Of a stretch of DNA of 64,000 bases, positions 59,887-64,000 are shown piece after piece (position 1 is the first letter of the stretch; each line of letters opens with the position of its first letter). Source of the DNA: Sphingobium sp. HWE2-09 (GTDB taxonomy: Bacteria; Pseudomonadota; Alphaproteobacteria; Sphingomonadales; Sphingomonadaceae); assembly GCF_035989265.1 (NCBI RefSeq), contig NZ_JAYKZX010000003.1:806001-870000 (forward strand), in the 5' to 3' direction. A program made the translations under genes and the position numbers. Below the pieces are notes generated by a model, which saw only the letters and a program-made list of their open reading frames with translations, made no database searches and had not been told where the DNA came from.

Positions 59887-60192
59887 TCAATCCCGTCCGC
59901 GCCGCTTTGGCCTTGCCTCCGCTATCCCACGCGCTTGCTCGCAAAAGGGCGACAGGAAATCATAGACCTGCCCGGTCAGTTGATCCACCGCCAGCGAATA
60001 TAACACATATTGCCCGCGCTTCTGCTCACGCACCACACCGGCCGCTTTCAGCACCGCCAGATGCTTAGAAATGGACGGCATCGCCATCTCGAAATTGTCG
60101 GCGATCTCGCCCACCGTCATCGGTTCTTCCGCCAGATGGCGCAGGATGCGGCGGCGTGGTTCGGACGCCAGAGCTTTGAACAATTGGTCCAT
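59887..60192 (-). CDS. ArsR-family HTH transcriptional regulator
   Basis: A regulator of 101 residues with a winged helix: LFKALASEPRRRILRHLAEEPMTVGEIAD, the recognition helix MPSISKHLAVLKAAGVV and the wing REQKRGQYVLYSL. It lacks the CxC metal motif of true ArsR/SmtB sensors (a single Cys near the C-terminus), so it belongs to the non-metal SdpR-like branch that often controls SRPBCC or AHSA1 genes. No such partner is adjacent. It is divergent from the ATP synthase operon. Confidence 0.88.
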   Translation of the reverse strand: MDQLFKALASEPRRRILRHLAEEPMTVGEIADNFEMAMPSISKHLAVLKAAGVVREQKRGQYVLYSLAVDQLTGQVYDFLSPFCEQARGIAEARPKRRGRD

Positions 60193-60278
60193 GCAAATTT
60201 AGCTAAATAGGAAAATGGCTAAGCGCAAGGTTTGTTTTGGCTTCCACGCAAAAGGCGGTTTTACTGACGTTTGCTTGG

Positions 60279-60307
60279 TTGACACTCCCCCCAACCCTTT
60301 CTAGAGG
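60279..60307 (+). promoter_or_regulatory. Candidate promoter of the F0 ATP synthase operon
   Basis: TTGACA (60279-60284) is a consensus -35 box; 17 nt later TAGAGG (60302-60307) is a weak -10. It lies 75 nt before the AtpI start, with no other gene between. The spacer is C-rich. Confidence 0.4.
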
Positions 60308-60382
60308 GGCGTCGCCTTGACGGGTGCAGCCGCAAGCGCCATGCCGACGCCATGGGTTGATACAGCCCGATGGAGACGATGC

Positions 60383-60706
60383 ATGGCAGCGGAGACACCC
60401 GGACAGGACCCGGCGGGCGAGGACTTGCGGATCGCTTCTCTTGAGGAGCGGATCGCGAAGGCAGAGCATGTCGAAAAGGTCAGGCAGGGAGCCAAGGGGC
60501 AAGCGGCGGACGATGGTTCGCGGTTGGGCAACCGGGTTCTTGCGGAACTGATCGGCGGTCTTGTCGGCGGTGCGTTGATCGGCTGGGTTCTTGACCGGCT
60601 GTTCGGCACAACGCCCTGGCTCCTGCTGGTCTTCCTCGGTCTTGGGATCGTGGCGGCGTTCAGGAACATCATCAGATTGACGACGACGAAGCGTCCCGAC
60701 CAATAA
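60383..60706 (+). CDS. atpI: AtpI/AtpZ-family F0F1 ATP synthase accessory protein
   Basis: A protein of 107 residues. ATG 60383 follows GGAGA with a 7-nt spacer. A hydrophilic N-terminal helix (IASLEERIAKAEHVEK) precedes two membrane helices (LIGGLVGGALIGWVLDRLFG and WLLLVFLGLGIVAAFRNI), which is the AtpZ/AtpI layout. It heads the F0 operon and is thought to help c-ring assembly or Mg2+ supply. The next gene begins 45 nt later. Confidence 0.87.
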   Translation: MAAETPGQDPAGEDLRIASLEERIAKAEHVEKVRQGAKGQAADDGSRLGNRVLAELIGGLVGGALIGWVLDRLFGTTPWLLLVFLGLGIVAAFRNIIRLTTTKRPDQ

Positions 60707-60751
60707 GGTCGCTTTCGTCCTAGTCCGATTACAGGCGTTACAGGGGTCAAC

Positions 60752-61537
60752 GTGGCAGAATCCGGCAAAATCGATCCGATGCATCAATTTGCTATCGAAC
60801 CTTTGTTCGGTACGGATCACCTGTCGATCGGCGGCTTCAACATCGCCTTCACCAACAGCGCGCTCTATATGGTGCTGGCTGCTGTGGTGCTGTGGATCTT
60901 CGTCATCGGCGGCATGAAGCGCGAACTAGTGCCGGGTCGCTGGCAGATGGCGGTCGAATATTTCACCGGCTTCATCAAGAATTTGCTGATCTCCAACGTG
61001 GGTGAGGGCGGCAAGAAATATATTCCTTACGTCTTCTCGCTCTTCATGTTCATCCTGCTGGCGAACCTGCTGGGTCTGCTGCCGCTGGGTCTGGTCGGGC
61101 TCCACCCCTTCACCTTCACCAGCCACTTCACCGCGACCGGCGTGCTCGCCATCATGAGCTTCTCGATCGTGCTGATCGTCGGTTTTGCCAAGCATGGCTT
61201 CCATTTCTTCTCGCTGTTCATCCCCCACGGCACGCCCGTGGCGATGGTGGTGCCGCTCTTCTTCATCGAACTCGTTTCCTTCATGGTGCGCCCGTTCAGC
61301 CTTGGCCTGCGACTGTTCGTCGCGATGACCGCTGGACACGTGTTGCTGAAGGTGCTGGCGGGCTTCGTCATCAACAGCGCTAACGCGTCGCCCATGCTGG
61401 GCCTGACCGTCGGCACCGCCAGCTTCGTCCTGATGATCGGCATCAGCGCGCTGGAAATGCTGGTCGCGGTCATCCAGGCCTATGTGTTTGCGCTGCTGAC
61501 CTCGGTCTATCTGAACGATGCCGAGAACCTGCACTAA
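60752..61537 (+). CDS. atpB: ATP synthase F0 subunit a
   Basis: A protein of 261 residues starting at GTG 60752 after AGGGG. It has five to six membrane helices. The essential arginine is in SLGLRLFVAMTAGHVLLKVL, and PYVFSLFMFILLANLLGLLP and LEMLVAVIQAYVFALLTSVYL are the conserved proton-half-channel helices. It forms the stator channel against the c-ring in the inner membrane. It is followed by atpE after 61 nt. Confidence 0.97.
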   Translation: MAESGKIDPMHQFAIEPLFGTDHLSIGGFNIAFTNSALYMVLAAVVLWIFVIGGMKRELVPGRWQMAVEYFTGFIKNLLISNVGEGGKKYIPYVFSLFMFILLANLLGLLPLGLVGLHPFTFTSHFTATGVLAIMSFSIVLIVGFAKHGFHFFSLFIPHGTPVAMVVPLFFIELVSFMVRPFSLGLRLFVAMTAGHVLLKVLAGFVINSANASPMLGLTVGTASFVLMIGISALEMLVAVIQAYVFALLTSVYLNDAENLH

Positions 61538-61598
61538 GTTTTTCAAGTTTCGCCTGATTTCTTCAACATTTATCTGATCTTACAAGGGAGTTTACGAC

Positions 61599-61826
61599 AT
61601 GGACGCAGAAGCCGCAAAGCTGCTCGGTGCTGGCCTGGCCGCCATTGGTGCGGGCATCGCTGCCCTCGGTGTGGGCAACGTGTTCAGCGCGTTCCTCGAA
61701 GGCGCGCTGCGCAATCCTGGCGCTGCTGATGGCCAGCAGGGTCGTCTGTTCATCGGTTTCGCCGCGGCGGAACTTCTGGGTCTGCTGGCGTTCGTTATCG
61801 CCATGATCCTGGTGTTCGTGGCCTAA
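61599..61826 (+). CDS. atpE: ATP synthase F0 subunit c
   Basis: A protein of 75 residues, a normal length. Two membrane helices flank the polar loop ALRNPGAADGQQG. The proton-carrying carboxylate is the glutamate in FAAAELLGLLAF. The glycine-rich first helix (GAGLAAIGAGIAALGVG) packs the ring. A good AAGGGAG ribosome site lies 9 nt before the ATG, in line with the high copy number of this subunit. Confidence 0.97.
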   Translation: MDAEAAKLLGAGLAAIGAGIAALGVGNVFSAFLEGALRNPGAADGQQGRLFIGFAAAELLGLLAFVIAMILVFVA

Positions 61827-61838
61827 CACACGAAATTC

Positions 61839-61881
61839 GGAGCGGGCAGGGTGGCTTCGTGCCATATCCTTGCCCGCTTCC
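61839..61881 (+). other. Stem-loop between atpE and atpF'
   Basis: GGAGCGGGCAGGG (61839-61851) and CCTTGCCCGCTTCC (61868-61881) pair into a strong hairpin with one or two mismatches and a 16-nt loop, 13 nt after the atpE stop. No T-run follows, and downstream genes are needed in the same complex, so mRNA stabilisation or partial attenuation to favour subunit c is more likely than full termination. Confidence 0.55.
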
Positions 61882-61917
61882 CTTATTGACCGCCCTCTGA
61901 CCGGACGGACCCGTAAA

Positions 61918-62412
61918 ATGCCTCAAATCGCGCAAATTGCCGACACCTATTCCAGTCAGATTTTCTGGTTGCTGGTGACGTTCGGCTTCGTCTTCTTCGT
62001 CATCGGCCTTGGCATGGTGCCAAAGGTTCAGGGTACGGCGGACGCGCGCGACGCGAAGATCAGCGGTGATCTGGACGCCGCCAAGGCGGCCTTCGCCCGC
62101 GCCGACGAAGCGGAGGCGGATTATCGCAGCCGTGACGCCGGCAACCGCGCCGCCGCTCAGGCGACGCTGGCACAGGCCAAGAGCGAAGCCGCCAAGGCTT
62201 CCGAAGTCCGTCTCGCCGCCGCCGATGCGGTCGTCGCAGACCGGATCGCCGCCGCCGAAGCCCGTATCCAGGGCGCCAGCCAGGCGGCCATGGCAGAAAT
62301 CGAAACCGTCGCCGCCGATGCGGCGCGCGACATGGTGGCGCGTATCTCCGGCGTGGACGCGTCGGACGAAGCCGCCCGCAACGCAGTAAAGGCGGCACTG
62401 GCCCATGGCTGA
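61918..62412 (+). CDS. atpF': ATP synthase F0 subunit b'
   Basis: A protein of 164 residues starting at ATG 61918; a TTG sixteen codons earlier is rejected. One N-terminal membrane helix (SSQIFWLLVTFGFVFFVIGLGM) is followed by a long Ala-rich amphipathic helix of about 120 residues. It forms the peripheral stalk as a heterodimer with subunit b. The stop overlaps the start of subunit b by 8 nt. The presence of both b' and b is typical of alphaproteobacteria and photosynthetic bacteria. Confidence 0.92.
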   Translation: MPQIAQIADTYSSQIFWLLVTFGFVFFVIGLGMVPKVQGTADARDAKISGDLDAAKAAFARADEAEADYRSRDAGNRAAAQATLAQAKSEAAKASEVRLAAADAVVADRIAAAEARIQGASQAAMAEIETVAADAARDMVARISGVDASDEAARNAVKAALAHG

Positions 62413-63016
62413 GGCAGCATCCCATAGCGCATCGGAGGTTCCGCACTTGAACCAGGCGATCCACAGCGAAGGCATGGAGCCGGTCGGCACCGTCGCCCAT
62501 GAAGGCGTAGCGCCCCATACCGATCCCAAGGCGGTCGGCATGGACGCCACCGCCTGGGTCAGCCTGGCGATGGCGGTGTTCATCGTCATCCTGCTGGTCA
62601 AGAAAGTGCCTGCGTTGATCGGCGGCGCGCTGGACGGCCGGATTGCCCAGATCAAGGAACAGCTGGCCGAAGCCTCGCGCCTGCGCGCCGAAGCCGAAAC
62701 GCTCAAGGGCGAATATGAAGCCAAGCTGGCCGCCGCGGCCGGTGAAGCCGACGCCATGCGCAAGGCCGCCGAGCATGAAGCCGAAGGGCTGATCGCCGAC
62801 GCCAAGGTGAACGCCGAAGCGCTGGTCGCCCGTCGCGAAAAAATGGCCAAGGACAAGATCGGCGCCGCCGAACGCGCCGCGATCACCGCCATCCGCGCGA
62901 AAGCGGTCAACGCAGCCACCACCGCCGCCGCCGTCCTGATCGCGCAGGGCCACGACGCCACGGCCGACAAGGCGCTGGTGGACAGCGCCATCGGCAGGCT
63001 CGGCACGATCAACTGA
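62405..63016 (+). CDS. atpF: ATP synthase F0 subunit b
   Basis: A protein of 203 residues. A long N-terminal extension of about 50 residues before the membrane helix (ATAWVSLAMAVFIVILLVKKV) is unlike the short E. coli form. The remaining coiled helix (LDGRIAQIKEQLAEASRLRAEAETL onward) builds the peripheral stalk with b'. It is the last gene of the operon; a strong terminator follows 18 nt later, so the F1 genes must be elsewhere. Confidence 0.93.
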   Translation: MAEAASHSASEVPHLNQAIHSEGMEPVGTVAHEGVAPHTDPKAVGMDATAWVSLAMAVFIVILLVKKVPALIGGALDGRIAQIKEQLAEASRLRAEAETLKGEYEAKLAAAAGEADAMRKAAEHEAEGLIADAKVNAEALVARREKMAKDKIGAAERAAITAIRAKAVNAATTAAAVLIAQGHDATADKALVDSAIGRLGTIN

Positions 63017-63034
63017 TCGGTTCGACCTGAACGG

Positions 63035-63071
63035 AAAAGGGCCGGTGCGCATCGTCGCACCGGCCCTTTTT
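63035..63071 (+). terminator. Rho-independent terminator of the F0 ATP synthase operon
   Basis: AAAAGGGCCGGTGCG (63035-63049) and CGCACCGGCCCTTTT (63056-63070) form a perfect 15-bp stem with a 6-nt loop, followed by further T residues. It lies 18 nt after the atpF stop. Confidence 0.95.
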
Positions 63072-63115
63072 CGTTTTCAAGCATTCTATCTTGCGCCCGA
63101 GAGGCGACATTTTGA

Positions 63116-63190
63116 TCCGTTCGCTTCGAGCGAAGTCGAGAAGCCTAGAGCGTTGTGCTAGCGTTTCTCGACAGGCTCGAAACGAACGGA
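63116..63190. repeat. Inverted repeat (REP-like element) between the atp operon and the dehydrogenase gene
   Basis: The left arm TCCGTTCGCTTCGAG...GTCGAGAAGC (63116-63143) and right arm GTTTCTCGAC...TCGAAACGAACGGA (63162-63190) are inverted copies. The core CTCGACAGGCTCGAA resembles the TTCGACAGGCTCAG core of the element at 4460-4537, so both may belong to one dispersed family. Confidence 0.7.
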
Positions 63191-63257
63191 TGTTGCTAAA
63201 GTCCGTCTAAGGTCATGAGACCGTGGCCAGTCGGCGCAATCGGAACCGCCTTATCTC

Positions 63258-64000
63258 TCATCCCGCCAGCGTAGCGTTGTCGATTACGAAGCGATATTTC
63301 ACGTCGCTCTTCTGCATCCGCGCATAGGCGTCTTCGATATCCTGGATCGCGATCATTTCGATTTCCGCCGTGATGCCTTTCTCCGCACAGAAATCGAGCA
63401 TTTCCTGCGTTTCGGCGATCCCGCCGATCAGCGACCCGGCAATCGCCCGCCGCTTGAAGATCAGCGCCGCGACATTGGGCGACGGATGCGCATGTTCCGG
63501 CACGCCGACCAGCGTCAGCGTCCCGTCCCGCTTCAACAGCGTGGTAAAGGCGTCCAGGTCGTGGCTCGCCGCCACGGTATTCAGGATGAAGTCGAAGCTG
63601 TTCGCATGCGCCGCCATCTCATCCGCGTTGCGCGATACGATCACCTCGTCCGCGCCCAATTCCAGCGCATCCTGCCGCTTGCCTTCGGACGTCGTAAAGG
63701 CGACGACATGCGCGCCCAGCGCATGGGCCAGCTTCACGCCCATATGGCCCAGCCCGCCGATGCCGACGATCCCGACCTTCATGCCCGGTCCGACATTCCA
63801 GTGGCGCAGCGGCGACCAGGTGGTGATGCCTGCGCAGAGCAGCGGCGCGACGGCGGCCAACTGTTCGGGCGCATGGCTGACCTTCAGGACGAAATCGTCC
63901 TTTACGACGATGATCTGCGAATAGCCGCCCAGCGTATGGCCCGGCGCATCGGCGGTAGGGCCATTATAGGTGCCGACGAAACCCTTCTCGCAATATTGCT
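63258..64000 (-). CDS. Zinc-dependent alcohol dehydrogenase (CAD/YahK-like), 5' end outside the window
   Basis: The C-terminal ~247 residues of a medium-chain alcohol dehydrogenase; the frame runs out of the window at 64000. Visible are the late part of the structural zinc region (QYCEKGFVGTYNGPT), GHTLGGYSQIIVVKDDFVLK, PLLCAGITTWSPLRHW, the NAD(P) motif GIVGIGGLGHMGVKLAHALG and the C-terminal DIEDAYARMQKSDVKYRFVID. The sequence is closest in layout to NADP-dependent cinnamyl-alcohol-dehydrogenase-like aldehyde reductases such as YahK/AdhC. The start codon and the catalytic zinc ligands of the N-terminal domain cannot be checked. Confidence 0.9.
   Translation of the reverse strand, partial: QYCEKGFVGTYNGPTADAPGHTLGGYSQIIVVKDDFVLKVSHAPEQLAAVAPLLCAGITTWSPLRHWNVGPGMKVGIVGIGGLGHMGVKLAHALGAHVVAFTTSEGKRQDALELGADEVIVSRNADEMAAHANSFDFILNTVAASHDLDAFTTLLKRDGTLTLVGVPEHAHPSPNVAALIFKRRAIAGSLIGGIAETQEMLDFCAEKGITAEIEMIAIQDIEDAYARMQKSDVKYRFVIDNATLAG

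Noticed and set aside
1..64000. CRISPR arrays, insertion sequences, prophage genes, rRNA operons, riboswitches
   Set aside because: No regularly spaced repeats, transposase, integrase, phage proteins, rRNA-like sequence or recognised riboswitch core was seen when reading both strands.

Overview
The window reads as a chromosomal segment of a GC-rich alphaproteobacterium, most likely a member of the Sphingomonadaceae (Sphingobium/Sphingomonas-like). The signs are three TonB-dependent receptors, a SapC-family protein, an F0-only atp operon with both b' and b subunits separated from the F1 genes, and a hexuronate-type MFS transporter embedded in a glycan-use locus. The genus is inferred from gene content only.

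Region 1 (1-27570) is a plant-hemicellulose utilisation locus. It encodes a sialate-O-acetylesterase-type carbohydrate esterase, a GH51 arabinofuranosidase, GH127/146, GH27 and GH95 exo-glycosidases, four GH43 enzymes (one a cytoplasmic XynB-type beta-xylosidase), an alpha/beta hydrolase, an MFS importer, a TonB-dependent receptor, a DUF1593 protein and a right-handed beta-helix protein. A LacI-family regulator lies in the middle, and four copies of a TGTTAGCGCTAACA-like palindrome lie upstream of the esterase, of the five-gene glycosidase operon, of the MFS gene and of the receptor. Five glycosidase genes (14379 back to 4540) form one minus-strand operon; three of its four junctions are 4-nt ATGA overlaps. 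The enzyme set fits debranching of a complex arabinoxylan: polymer fragments enter through the receptor, side chains are trimmed in the periplasm, and short xylo-oligosaccharides are imported by the MFS carrier and cut by XynB.

Region 2 (27590-37231) is a second catabolic unit. A minus-strand operon encodes a TonB receptor, an MBL-fold hydrolase, an FAD monooxygenase, an extradiol (VOC) dioxygenase, an alpha/beta hydrolase, a small membrane protein, a cupin and an FAH-family hydrolase. It is divergent from a NodD-like LysR regulator. The logic is hydroxylation, meta ring cleavage and C-C hydrolysis of an aromatic compound. The NodD-like regulator suggests a flavonoid-type substrate, which is an inference.

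Region 3 (37243-49509) holds a PhoPQ-like two-component system divergent from a proline-rich OB-fold exported protein, an MFS plus ArsB-type transporter pair, a PHB-depolymerase-type esterase, a divergent siderophore receptor/PepSY-flavoprotein reductase pair, a truncated aldo/keto reductase and tRNA-Glu(CTC).

Region 4 (49801-64000) is housekeeping-like: SapC, a GlcD-type FAD oxidoreductase, a DEAD-box RNA helicase, RadC, the YdbH-YnbE-YdbL envelope lipid-transport set, an ArsR-type regulator, the F0 ATP synthase operon with a clear terminator, and the 3' part of a zinc alcohol dehydrogenase.

Four genes (MFS 19389-20638, DUF1593 23979-25435, histidine kinase 37243-38566, small exported protein 52252-52685) each carry a single-base shift at a homopolymer run. 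This pattern suggests sequence errors or recent decay rather than four independent biological frameshifts. No rRNA, CRISPR array, insertion sequence or phage genes were seen.
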